A stretch of 28,426 nt of DNA from a virus. Of the stretch, positions 8,438 through 14,643 are shown piece after piece; within the stretch, counting starts at the first letter, position 1; each line of letters opens with the position of its first letter. The notes under the pieces were generated by a model, which was not told where the DNA came from, did not search any database, and saw only the letters and a program-made list of their open reading frames with translations. Location of the stretch: positions 1 through 28,426 of IMG/VR virus record IMGVR_UViG_3300021185_000648, one strand, 5' to 3'. The position numbers and the translations under genes were made by a program.

Positions 8438-8858
8438 TATCAAACTCAGGGAAAGGCTCTGCTACTAACGTGATGATAGTAGGCTGGAATGAGTCATCAG
8501 AGGACGTTACATCCAACTGCTGCTTGTCTCCATACTTCTTAGGGGACATCCTGGCAACCTTCCACTTGCGTGAATCTATGCGCAGCTTGGCCTTGTTAAT
8601 AGCGTTACTGTCTACGTCATCACCAAGCTCATCAGCTATGTCTACGATTTCATCTGCGTAAAAGTCAGCCTGACAGTCTCTAGCTCTCGCGTACTGCTCC
8701 GAAAACTCTTTCTTGTCTGTCTCTGTAAGCCACTTCATCAGCGTAGATAGACTAGGCATCTGGTCTGACCGGCATATCTGCCTGGCGCTCTCTCCCATTG
8801 ATAGCCTGTAACAAATGCTGTCACCCAACTCAGGAGTGAATATTGATGGTCTGCTCAT
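8421..8858 (-). CDS. terS: Terminase small subunit
   Basis: A 145-residue DNA-recognition subunit. Residues 1-60 form a helix-turn-helix of the Sf6/P22-like small terminase type ('RPSIFTPELGDSICYRLSMGES..QICR..QMPSLSTLMKWL'), followed by 'YARARDCQADFYADEIVDIADE', the oligomerisation helix typical of the family. It directly precedes terL. Its ATG overlaps the TGA of the 60-residue gene upstream (ATGA). Confidence 0.9.
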   Translation of the reverse strand: MSRPSIFTPELGDSICYRLSMGESARQICRSDQMPSLSTLMKWLTETDKKEFSEQYARARDCQADFYADEIVDIADELGDDVDSNAINKAKLRIDSRKWKVARMSPKKYGDKQQLDVTSSDDSFQPTIITLVAEPFPEFDNGQTH

Positions 8859-9037
8859 ACCTTTTCACAAATACAGGTTACTTCATAGCACCTGCAATTA
8901 GCCTCAAGTCGTTCCCACGCTAAATAGACAACCTCTCCCATCAGGTGCTTGTCCCTGTCACTCAAAGCTAAGGCAAAGTCGTTTACCAACTCTACGTCAG
9001 CCTCGTGTATATCTTCGTCTATCGTTATCCTTATCAT
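8855..9037 (-). CDS. Small acidic protein, unknown
   Basis: A 60-residue acidic protein starting MIRITIDEDIHEADVELVND, with four Cys near the C-terminus (CRCYEVTCIC). It is not recognised. It is coupled to terS by an ATGA overlap. Its start codon lies exactly 6 nt after a TATAAT hexamer and has no good Shine-Dalgarno sequence (only GGG at -4 to -6), so a leaderless transcript is possible; otherwise it is read through from the upstream gene. Confidence 0.65.
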   Translation of the reverse strand: MIRITIDEDIHEADVELVNDFALALSDRDKHLMGEVVYLAWERLEANCRCYEVTCICEKV

Positions 9038-9038
9038 A

Positions 9039-9052
9039 GCCCGATTATACCC
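9039..9052 (-). promoter_or_regulatory. -10 promoter motif GGGTATAATCGGGC abutting a start codon
   Basis: Minus-strand TATAAT with CGGGCT then ATG. The hexamer-to-ATG gap is 6 nt, which would place +1 on the A of the ATG. The TGn extension is absent (GGG instead) and no -35 is visible, so this is the weakest member of the motif set by promoter criteria. Confidence 0.5.
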
Positions 9053-9054
9053 TA

Positions 9055-9261
9055 TTACTGGTCTTCCTCGATAGTTTCAGTCCATTCTATCTCAGTAGGT
9101 GACGATAGGTGGCATATGTCGCAAACTCCGTAAGCTGTTTCTTCCCGCTCGCACAGCCAATACTTCATCTCTTGACCGCAATCACAGTAAACCTTCTTGA
9201 GAAGCATAGCAGTTTTGCTGCCATCTTTTTGCTGACCGACTAAATTGATCACCTTGCTCAT
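9055..9261 (-). CDS. Zinc-ribbon-like small protein
   Basis: A 68-residue protein with paired cysteines, CDCG near residue 26-29 and CDIC near 47-50 plus an extra Cys and His, consistent with a small zinc ribbon. Function unknown; such proteins are common in the accessory block before terminase genes. RBS AGGAAGAG precedes the ATG. It is co-oriented with DUF3310 upstream and the 60-residue gene downstream. Confidence 0.7.
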   Translation of the reverse strand: MSKVINLVGQQKDGSKTAMLLKKVYCDCGQEMKYWLCEREETAYGVCDICHLSSPTEIEWTETIEEDQ

Positions 9262-9273
9262 AAGCTCTTCCTT

Positions 9274-9504
9274 TTAACTTTCATCAAACACTACTTCCTG
9301 CAGAAGCTTGGCTAAATACCACTGAGCCTTCTGCAAGTCCTCTACTGGATTGTCAGGGTGCTTTGTCTCATACCGCCAAAGGTACTTCATGCAGTTACCC
9401 TTCAAGTAGCCTTTAAATGCATCGCTAGACATAGACTCCTGGATTGCATCAATACACTCTACGTTGCCAGACTTGTAGTGGTCAGGGTTAATTGCATCGC
9501 TCAT
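9274..9504 (-). CDS. DUF3310 (SaV-like) protein
   Basis: A 76-residue protein with the whole DUF3310 signature: 'NPDHYKSGNVECIDAIQ' at the N-terminus, 'GNCMKYLWRYETK' in the middle and 'DLQKAQWYLAKLL' at the C-terminus. It is frequent in phages, sometimes fused to or near nucleotide-metabolism genes; the biochemical role is not established. Its start overlaps the stop of the metallophosphoesterase gene (ATGA). Confidence 0.9.
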   Translation of the reverse strand: MSDAINPDHYKSGNVECIDAIQESMSSDAFKGYLKGNCMKYLWRYETKHPDNPVEDLQKAQWYLAKLLQEVVFDES

Positions 9505-10300
9505 TTGCCTTCGTACTCCGATTTTAAGTAGGGCAAACTAATAGGCATCTCATCAAACTGCCCATGCTCGTCTACCTCGTTAAACATCCAAATACCCCTC
9601 CAGCTATTGTTTGTCTGAGGGTTTAAATAATCTTGATCTTCAGTATAGAATATCCCGGCAAACACGCCAGTCATTCGCTTACCGTCAGCCCTCTTAGCAA
9701 ATGCAATCTGCCTGTCTTGAACATGGCCCATACATGTACTCATATGTAGCTTGTTCAGCATAAGCTGCGCAGATGATACAGGACGACCCATTACGCCTGA
9801 GCAGTGGTAATGCCCATTACGCCTGAGCAGTGGTAATGAGAGTAGCAAATTCCATCGATTACAACAGGCTCTAAGAATCCATAAACCTCCCAGCCCATCT
9901 CCTGAAGCATCAGATCCTGAAATCCTATCAACCCCTCTAGCTTAGGGTCATCGTTAATAGCTCGCGCTATACGGTTCTCGTGATTACCAAGAGTAAACAC
10001 CATGCGAGGGTTCCAGCGTTTATCTTTGTTTCTAACAAGCCTTCGCCTCTCTTCAATAATAGGCTCAAGGAATATCCTCATAGCGTCTAAGCCAGAGTTT
10101 ACATCGTCAACGTAGCGCCTGCCCTCAAAAAGCTTTTTTCCGACATCAAAGCTTGAAAGGCTGGGCATGTCCCAGTGGTCCCCCGCGTGAACAATAACGT
10201 CAGGTTTCTTTTCTGCTGCATACAAGCCAGCCCAGCGAAGATGTTCAAAGTCTTGGCCGGGCTTGCACTGCGTGTCTGGGATGATTAAATGTCTTGCCAT
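9501..10300 (-). pseudogene. Calcineurin-like metallophosphoesterase split by a 26-bp duplication
   Basis: Two frames together make one metallophosphoesterase. The N-terminal part, from ATG 10300 (GGAG 7 nt upstream), shows metal motifs PDTQ (D9, Q11), GDHWD (D41, D44), GNHE (N106, H107) and SHYH (H155, H157). It then enters a 26-bp tandem duplication (9787-9838), shifts frame and stops near 9791. The C-terminal part, with the last metal motif GHVQ, lies in the other frame and ends at 9501. Removing one 26-bp copy gives an uninterrupted 257-residue protein (774 nt = 258 codons). As written, the product lacks the final metal ligand and should be inactive. Family members are probable phosphodiesterases/DNA-repair-type phosphatases. 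Either a real mutation or an assembly error. Confidence 0.88.
9787..9838. repeat. 26-bp perfect tandem duplication (2 copies, frameshifting)
   Basis: Positions 9787-9812 and 9813-9838 are identical. 26 is not a multiple of 3, so the metallophosphoesterase frame is broken; deletion of one copy repairs it exactly. Confidence 0.97.
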
Positions 10301-10329
10301 AACAACTCCAACTTGCTGTATATGGAAAC

Positions 10330-10338
10330 AGTATACCA
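10330..10338 (-). promoter_or_regulatory. Possible extended -10 (TGGTATACT)
   Basis: Minus-strand TGGTATACT lies in the 39-bp gap before the metallophosphoesterase start, giving a leader of about 20 nt with the GGAG site. There is no -35 and it lacks the CGGG tail of the other sites. Confidence 0.35.
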
Positions 10339-10339
10339 C

Positions 10340-10696
10340 CTATTTTGACAATAACTCCATAACCTGCCTTTCCTGCTCCGGCGTCACCCAAATACTAATC
10401 TCAGTTAGCCCTTCAGTTTTTCTGCGCTCACGCATGTCACGCATCATCTGAGCCTTGTCCTTTGGCTTCTTCTCTTTGTTTCTAAATATGGCGTCAAAGT
10501 TCGACTCAAACTTTTCCCGGTTAGGCATTGGCCTGGGGTCAGTTAGCCCCTCAGTTTTTCTGCGCTCACGCATGTCACGCATCATCTGAGCCTTGTCCTT
10601 TGGCTTCTTCTCTTTGTTTCTAAATATGGCGTCAAAGTTCGACTCAAACTTTTCCCGGTTAGGCATTGGCCTGGGGGCTGATCCTTTACCATTCAT
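10340..10696 (-). CDS. Small charged phage protein with 46-residue internal duplication
   Basis: A 118-residue basic protein. The opening MNGKGSAPRPMPN.EKFESNFDAIF matches a small phage protein often seen as 'MNGKGS.PRP....F..N.D.IF'; its function is unknown. Residues from 'PRPMPNREKF' to 'KTEGLT' are repeated back to back, so the normal protein would be about 72 residues, ending 'ISIWVTPEQERQVMELLSK'. I chose the ATG at 10696, which overlaps the upstream TGA (ATGA) and has GGAG 9 nt upstream, rather than the ATG 5 codons earlier. Confidence 0.75.
   Translation of the reverse strand: MNGKGSAPRPMPNREKFESNFDAIFRNKEKKPKDKAQMMRDMRERRKTEGLTDPRPMPNREKFESNFDAIFRNKEKKPKDKAQMMRDMRERRKTEGLTEISIWVTPEQERQVMELLSK
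10401..10676. repeat. 138-bp tandem duplication, one mismatch, in frame
   Basis: Positions 10401-10538 and 10539-10676 are identical except for one base (T at 10412, C at 10550; a synonymous change). The unit is 46 codons. It is the only one of the six duplications with a difference between copies. Confidence 0.97.
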
Positions 10697-10911
10697 TGCG
10701 GCATACTCCATTGTGAAACGGTGCAGTTTTCGCCAAACCTGTTTTTAACAGTTATCTGCTCCTTTTGAATTGCAACACCCTGGCGCTTGATGTCGTATAT
10801 CCGAGAAGCAAGGCGCATAATGCCAAGCTCCTTCCAGGCATCTAAAGACGTTATTTTGTTTCCTTGACTAAGGTAATTTATCACACGCTCATTTTGCGTT
10901 AGCTTTTTCAT
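10693..10911 (-). CDS. Helix-turn-helix domain protein
   Basis: A 72-residue winged-helix-like protein of the small phage HTH family: 'NERVINYLSQGNKITSLDAWKELGIMRLASRIYDIKRQG' is the DNA-binding part, followed by a beta wing 'ITVKNRFGE...VSQW'. Such proteins are common accessory regulators in phages; the target is unknown. RBS GGAG is 7 nt before the ATG. It overlaps the next gene by ATGA. Confidence 0.85.
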   Translation of the reverse strand: MKKLTQNERVINYLSQGNKITSLDAWKELGIMRLASRIYDIKRQGVAIQKEQITVKNRFGENCTVSQWSMPQ

Positions 10912-10922
10912 CAGACTTCTCC

Positions 10923-11390
10923 TTAATTGTAATCGCTAGTTTCTTCAAGACCCTGAGCGTCAAAAAGCTTTTCGCGCAACGTGCTTTCAAGATTAAGATA
11001 GATAAGCTCTTTAAGCATATCTGCGTAGCCAATATTACTATCATCAAGAAAAGCAGCGGCATCAGTGCAGAGAGTTTCAAAATCACCCAGAGCCGAACTT
11101 GAATAAAATACATCTTCGTTACCCTTTACCGGAATGTCGTGTTTTTCACTGTAAATAGAGCGCCTTGCATTGAGTATTGCCTCAAAGCTCTTTGAATCCT
11201 CATAAAGAACCTTAATCATTGTCTTCTCAAGGCCATAAACCGCTTCAGGAAGGTAGTCATTAATCCAGCTTGGGTAAGCTTTAAACCAGCTATAAACTGC
11301 TAAGTCCTTCAGCTCATCTGACAGGCTCATTAGATCACTGTCCCAATTAACTGGCGCTTGCGCAATTACGTTATCAAAAGTGCATTTCAT
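10923..11390 (-). CDS. Hypothetical protein, 155 aa
   Basis: An acidic, mostly helical protein ('LSDELKDLAVYSWFKAYPSW', 'LKELIYLNLESTLREKLF') with no motif I recognise. RBS AAGGGG lies 9 nt before the ATG, right after a UUCG-loop hairpin. Second gene of the unit transcribed from the 11.7-kb promoter. Confidence 0.75.
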   Translation of the reverse strand: MKCTFDNVIAQAPVNWDSDLMSLSDELKDLAVYSWFKAYPSWINDYLPEAVYGLEKTMIKVLYEDSKSFEAILNARRSIYSEKHDIPVKGNEDVFYSSSALGDFETLCTDAAAFLDDSNIGYADMLKELIYLNLESTLREKLFDAQGLEETSDYN

Positions 11391-11407
11391 TTTGTTTCCC
11401 CTTAGTT

Positions 11408-11421
11408 GCCCCCGAAGGGGC
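11408..11421 (-). other. Intergenic hairpin with UUCG tetraloop
   Basis: Minus-strand GCCCC-TTCG-GGGGC between two co-transcribed genes, just upstream of the next RBS. No U-run follows, so it is not a standard terminator; it could stabilise or process the mRNA. Confidence 0.5.
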
Positions 11422-11428
11422 GGTTAGA

Positions 11429-11674
11429 TTATATTGCTTCGATGCGCTGACGGCCTAAATCTTTATACATTCTGTCGGTTAAGTCATTGCCAAGGTCAAC
11501 AGTTCGCATAACGTCTGGGCGGTCTGTGTATTCTGCGCCTTCGGATATTGATTTAGTTACTGTAAATTCAATCACGCCGTTATAAATGCTAGTAATGATT
11601 CCTTCAATGTAGCAATCAGTTCGTGAGATGAAGTCATAAGATCGGATGTTTTGGCCGATTTGAAAGTTAGTCAT
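11429..11674 (-). CDS. Hypothetical protein, 81 aa
   Basis: An 81-residue protein starting MTNFQIGQNIRSYDFISRTD; the 'IGQ.IRSYDF..RTDCYIEG.I' pattern looks like a conserved small phage protein with a beta-barrel-like N-terminus. Function unknown. The frame extends 14 codons upstream, but that stretch contains the -10 box, so the ATG at 11674 is the start. It is the first gene after the 11.7-kb promoter, with a leader of about 25 nt. Confidence 0.75.
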   Translation of the reverse strand: MTNFQIGQNIRSYDFISRTDCYIEGIITSIYNGVIEFTVTKSISEGAEYTDRPDVMRTVDLGNDLTDRMYKDLGRQRIEAI

Positions 11675-11707
11675 TTTGTAAATCCCGCTCTTGGTTAGTG
11701 TGGGTCT

Positions 11708-11736
11708 ATTATACACCGGTAACGGTTACTGTCTAA
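11708..11736 (-). promoter_or_regulatory. Sigma70 promoter with operator-like palindrome
   Basis: Minus strand TTAGAC (11731-11736), 17-nt spacer, perfect TATAAT (11708-11713). The spacer holds the perfect palindrome GTAAC-G-GTTAC (11719-11729), an operator-like site where a repressor would block polymerase. It should drive the genes from 11674 down towards terminase. Confidence 0.75.
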
Positions 11737-11867
11737 GAACTTAAATGCATATGCTTATTCCAGAAAGTTAGGTACTCCCAGGCATGACTACACTAATAGG
11801 ACATTTAAGCCTCTATGCCACGCCGCGCAAGGGTTTCAGACATGCTAGTTAATCTTAAATAGCAGGC

Positions 11868-11893
11868 AAAAAAAAGACCCTGCGTAAACAGGG
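11868..11893 (-). terminator. Rho-independent terminator of the early minus operon
   Basis: Minus strand CCCTG-TTTACG-CAGGG followed by TCTTTTTTTT. It ends transcription coming from the XRE/NinB/NinG operon before the next promoter at 11.7 kb. Confidence 0.8.
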
Positions 11894-11923
11894 CCAAAGG
11901 GGGAGTACAATCAACTGGCGCTA

Positions 11924-11986
11924 GGTGATAGTCAGTCACCAAAGCTTAATCATGCGAATGAAACATGATTGTGTGCAAAGTTGCAC
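11924..11986 (-). other. Three consecutive inverted repeats in the 3' region
   Basis: The gap 11717-11988 has no gene on either strand. Besides the promoter and terminator it holds three inverted repeats in a row: GGTGA...TCACC (11924-11940), AATCATG-9nt-CATGATT (11948-11970), and GTGCAA-AG-TTGCAC (11973-11986). With the terminator they would form a four-hairpin RNA tail of about 120 nt, which may be a structured 3' UTR or a small RNA; alternatively they are protein-binding sites. Confidence 0.45.
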
Positions 11987-11988
11987 GA

Positions 11989-12252
11989 CTATGATTCTAC
12001 ATCAAACAATGGATTTAGCAACTGTAATTGCTCTTCGTCAACAGGCTTATGCAGCTCGGCAATGACATCCTGCACCTCGAAGGAAATGGCGTTTATTTCT
12101 TCAAACGCATCACAGGGTTTAGCACAGCCAGAGATAATAGACTGAGTGATGTTGTATATTCTCTGTTTTGCGTCAATAAAACCATACTTTTCGGTTAGAT
12201 CAATCAATTGACCAACGTCATACACCTCATATTCATTGTTAGTGCTTATCAT
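11989..12252 (-). CDS. Hypothetical acidic protein, 87 aa
   Basis: An 87-residue acidic protein (MISTNNEYEVYDVGQLIDLTEKYG...), not recognised. Last gene of the early minus operon. I chose ATG 12252, which has GAGG about 9 nt upstream; an ATG three codons earlier would abut that site. It overlaps the end of the 44-residue membrane protein gene. Confidence 0.65.
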   Translation of the reverse strand: MISTNNEYEVYDVGQLIDLTEKYGFIDAKQRIYNITQSIISGCAKPCDAFEEINAISFEVQDVIAELHKPVDEEQLQLLNPLFDVES

Positions 12253-12373
12253 TAGTAGCATCCTCGTTTTTACGATTTAATGACTTATCAACTTCCATTA
12301 CATACAATCCGTAGACAAATATGCCAGCAAGTCCTAATACTGCAGTAAAAAATAACGCATCAAGTACATTCAT
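12239..12373 (-). CDS. Small single-pass membrane protein, 44 aa
   Basis: A 44-residue open frame MNVLDALFFTAVLGLAGIFV... with one hydrophobic helix (about residues 4-26) and a charged C-terminal tail (EVDKSLNRKNEDATNDKH). The ATG overlaps the NinG TGA (ATGA), and GAGGAAAGG precedes it, which supports translation. It overlaps the next gene's start by 14 nt. Role unknown; a membrane effector or small regulatory protein is possible, but it is short for a holin and not next to the endolysin. Confidence 0.65.
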   Translation of the reverse strand: MNVLDALFFTAVLGLAGIFVYGLYVMEVDKSLNRKNEDATNDKH

Positions 12374-12777
12374 GACAACCTTTCCTCTTCTAGCTTCATT
12401 TGATTTTTCATTGACTCAAGCATCTCCCGGTAATCTGCCGCATACAGCTTTTTTAGCTTGCGCTTGTCCCGGTGCATGTTTTCAACAAACTCTTTACCGT
12501 AATAATCAATCATCCAAAGAGTGTACTGACCCTCAGCACTGCCTCTCGACATTCCAAAAATGTTGCAGCCAACACATTGAGGATGTACGTTCTCTTCCTC
12601 TAGAGCCCAGTAAGACGAGCTTCCTTTTGCTATGTAATGACCACCCTGGGCTTCTTTCCAGTGCAGATAAGCATTGCACGACACGCAATTGACCATTCCT
12701 TCATCATTTGCCGCCTTCATTCTAACCAAGCGCTGTATAGCTTCTAGGCACTGCGCCCTAAGTGTCTTCTTAGCCAT
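12370..12777 (-). CDS. ninG: NinG-like recombination protein
   Basis: A 135-residue member of the lambda NinG/Rap family. It shows the zinc-binding core CVSC (C31, C34), GGHYI (H47), then ENVHPQCVGCNIF (C68, C71), in the usual order. In lambda this protein promotes recombination by acting on branched DNA. It lies 3' of ninB with an 8-nt overlap, as in lambdoid nin regions. Family members are often longer (about 200 residues), so this is a compact form. Confidence 0.92.
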   Translation of the reverse strand: MAKKTLRAQCLEAIQRLVRMKAANDEGMVNCVSCNAYLHWKEAQGGHYIAKGSSSYWALEEENVHPQCVGCNIFGMSRGSAEGQYTLWMIDYYGKEFVENMHRDKRKLKKLYAADYREMLESMKNQMKLEEERLS

Positions 12778-13222
12778 TCTTGCTCGCCTTCTCAGGATAA
12801 TCTAGCATAGATGGAAACTGCTCGTTTACTTGACCATTCGTTAAATCAATCAACTTTCTGTTTATAATATCATAAATTTTGCTAACTTTATCTTTTGGGC
12901 ACTTCCTTGTCGAGTCACCAGTACCTGGCGCAACCGCTTCTTGCACTGTGAGCCACATTTTAGATACCAAATCTTTGTTCCACTCCACCTCGATATCGCT
13001 TTTAAACATTGGAGAGCTGATGTAGCACGACATACCAATCCTGTTAAGACCTTCTGCTACATGGCCAAAGTATTTCCACATCGCTGAGTTTTGGTTGTTT
13101 GTCCTTTTCTTTCCTGTAACCCAAGTGTAAGTTACCCAACCGCTTGATGCGTGAAGCTCTGCAACTCGAGACATAAACGTGCCAAGCGACTTGTCGCTGT
13201 TTACCGTAACCTGTTCGCCCAT
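12770..13222 (-). CDS. ninB: NinB-like recombination mediator
   Basis: A 150-residue homologue of lambda NinB (Orf), which binds ssDNA and assists loading of annealing proteins. Family features: 'KKRTNNQNSAMWKYF' near residue 38 and 'CPKDKVSKIYDIINRKL' near the C-terminus. It overlaps the upstream stop by one base (TAATG) and ninG by 8 nt. Its presence with the plus-strand Rad52-like protein fits a phage recombination system split over two operons. Confidence 0.92.
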   Translation of the reverse strand: MGEQVTVNSDKSLGTFMSRVAELHASSGWVTYTWVTGKKRTNNQNSAMWKYFGHVAEGLNRIGMSCYISSPMFKSDIEVEWNKDLVSKMWLTVQEAVAPGTGDSTRKCPKDKVSKIYDIINRKLIDLTNGQVNEQFPSMLDYPEKASKNG

Positions 13223-13590
13223 TATAATTTAACCTTTAACCACTTATTTGAAAGTATTTCAGATTTGCTTTCACACCTGTTGATCTGCAGCGCTCTATTT
13301 CTATCAGTTTTGTTAGCTTGTTTTGGCTTAGCAAACGCCCTTTCTTGCGGTGTCCTTAACGTAAATCGGGTGACCACCCACTCAGATCCATCTTTTTTAT
13401 CAATGTTTTCATCTCTTAACCTGGTCCTCAAAGATTCTTGCTTTATTCCTGTTGCAGCGGATATACATTTGTAGCTGTAGCGATTGCCGCTAACAAAACC
13501 AAGATAACTATCTCCAACATATTTAAACCAATGCCTTTTGCGATCATTGTGAGCATTCTTCTTAGGTTGATAAAAATTAGTGTTCTTCAT
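13222..13590 (-). CDS. Hypothetical basic protein, 122 aa
   Basis: A Lys/Arg-rich protein. Residues ~45-70 ('SYKCISAATGIKQESLRTRLRD') suggest a helix-turn-helix-like segment; a 'FTLRTPQERAFAKPKQ' stretch follows. Not recognised. It starts by ATGA overlap with the replication protein, so the upstream in-frame MGI start is not used. DNA-binding is an inference from charge and the helical segment. Confidence 0.65.
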   Translation of the reverse strand: MKNTNFYQPKKNAHNDRKRHWFKYVGDSYLGFVSGNRYSYKCISAATGIKQESLRTRLRDENIDKKDGSEWVVTRFTLRTPQERAFAKPKQANKTDRNRALQINRCESKSEILSNKWLKVKL

Positions 13591-14276
13591 AATGCCCAAC
13601 TCCGATCCTGTGCGTCACTTAAAATGTCGCGGTTTCTAATAGACGAACCTGCATCTGCTAAATCTTTCTGTGCCTTCAACTTGTCGCCACGCTCCCACGT
13701 TCTAATGCAAGCCTGCCAGTCACTCACAGTAACTCCTTTGTTAGTCTTCCATCCTCTTGTAGAGTAGAAATCAACAAAATACTGACCATCGATACCGTTT
13801 GCCCTATCGTTGCAATACTGCTGAACCTCTTCAGCCGTGGGTCGCTTACTTACCACTGTAGTATTATTTGTATTATTAGGTTGTAGTATTAACCTAGAAC
13901 TTTCGTTCGGGGGGGTATTGAAGTTTTCTTCTATAGGGTCGTGAACATTCGTTCTAGGGGTACTGAACATTTCTTCACCACCTACCGAAGCAGGCACACA
14001 ACGAATATAGCGCCTCTCAACCTGCTTAGTCCCGTCACGGTACTTTAGTTGCGTCTGAATGTAACCGCAGTCGGTAAGCTGCTTAATCCACTTGGTTATC
14101 GACCTGGTTGAGCAATCATACTGGTCAGCAAAGTATTCGTTAAAAGCCCAGCAGTAACCTTTCTCATTGCACAGAGCTGTAATCTCGCCGTAAAGCAGCC
14201 TTGCCATCGGGGTTACCCTTTTATCGTACCTGACGCTTGCAGGAATGATTGCGTAGTATGACTTTTTATTTTCCAT
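13587..14276 (-). CDS. Winged-helix replication initiation protein
   Basis: A 229-residue protein with an N-terminal winged helix (residues ~20-80: 'VTPMARLLYGEITALCNEKGYCWAFNEYFADQY..STRSITKWIKQL.DCGYI'), an Asn/Thr-rich linker, and a C-terminal helical domain ending 'W.TNKG..VSDWQACIRTWER', which resembles the DnaT/primosome-type C-terminus found in phage O-like proteins. It likely recruits host replication factors at the phage origin. Position just after the regulator matches lambda O. ATG 14276 has GGTGA 6 nt upstream; an ATG 4 codons earlier also exists. Confidence 0.82.
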   Translation of the reverse strand: MENKKSYYAIIPASVRYDKRVTPMARLLYGEITALCNEKGYCWAFNEYFADQYDCSTRSITKWIKQLTDCGYIQTQLKYRDGTKQVERRYIRCVPASVGGEEMFSTPRTNVHDPIEENFNTPPNESSRLILQPNNTNNTTVVSKRPTAEEVQQYCNDRANGIDGQYFVDFYSTRGWKTNKGVTVSDWQACIRTWERGDKLKAQKDLADAGSSIRNRDILSDAQDRSWAL

Positions 14277-14281
14277 ATTTT

Positions 14282-14491
14282 TCACCATACAACATACAAA
14301 ATAAATTCGCTTAAAGGAACCTGCAAGCCTTTACTAATCTTTATTAAAGTCTTAACGCTAGGGTTACTTTTGCTGCCTTTGAGGAACGACAACTGCTGTG
14401 GCAACATGCCGCATAAACTAGCAATCTCCGCATTGTTTAAGTTATGTATCCCGCCTGCCACTCTTAGGGCTTGCTTTAAATTAAATTCCAC
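14282..14491 (-). CDS. XRE/Cro-type transcription regulator
   Basis: A 69-residue HTH_3 protein: 'NLNNAEIASLCGMLPQQLSFLKGSKSNPSVKTLIKISKGLQVPLSEFI' is the classic Cro/CI five-helix fold. It starts at a GTG with AAGGAA about 8 nt upstream. It is the first gene of the early minus operon and faces the divergent recombination operon, so it probably controls the 14.5-kb region, including its own promoter. Confidence 0.88.
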   Translation of the reverse strand: MEFNLKQALRVAGGIHNLNNAEIASLCGMLPQQLSFLKGSKSNPSVKTLIKISKGLQVPLSEFILYVVW

Positions 14492-14510
14492 TGTATTTCC
14501 TTGCTGTTTG

Positions 14511-14550
14511 AGTGATTAAACACTATACATACCATAAACACATAGGGCAA
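14511..14550 (-). promoter_or_regulatory. Early minus-strand promoter and operator candidates
   Basis: Minus strand TTGCCC (14545-14550), 17-nt spacer, TATAGT (14522-14527), about 30 nt before the XRE start. An imperfect palindrome AGTGATTAAACACT (14511-14524) overlaps the -10, and its half-site GTGTTTA recurs 18 bp away (14535-14541) in the spacer. These are candidate binding sites for the XRE protein. Confidence 0.6.
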
Positions 14551-14584
14551 CTATATAAATGTAGATAACGATTTAAATTAGGTG

Positions 14585-14613
14585 TTGCGCATCTAGAAAT
14601 TATCACGTACAGT
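14585..14613 (+). promoter_or_regulatory. Weak candidate promoter of the plus-strand operon
   Basis: Plus strand TTGCGC (14585-14590), 17-nt spacer, TACAGT (14608-14613), about 30 nt before the ATG at 14644. Both boxes are poor matches; some promoter must lie in this 150-bp divergent gap, but this is only the best candidate by eye. Confidence 0.3.
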
Positions 14614-14643
14614 TCAATAACTAACTGAAACCGAGGAATCAAA

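Noticed and set aside
12239-12373. Naming the 44-residue membrane protein a holin.
   Set aside because: It is shorter than known holins and sits in the recombination operon, far from the endolysin; there is no evidence for pore formation.
12321-12692. Plus-strand 123-codon frame antisense to ninG.
   Set aside because: ninG has clear zinc motifs on the minus strand; the plus frame has no RBS and unnatural Cys/His/Pro composition.
13221-13226. Minus-strand TATAAT before ninB.
   Set aside because: It overlaps the stop/start junction of two coupled genes and lacks the TGn and CGGG parts of the recurrent motif.
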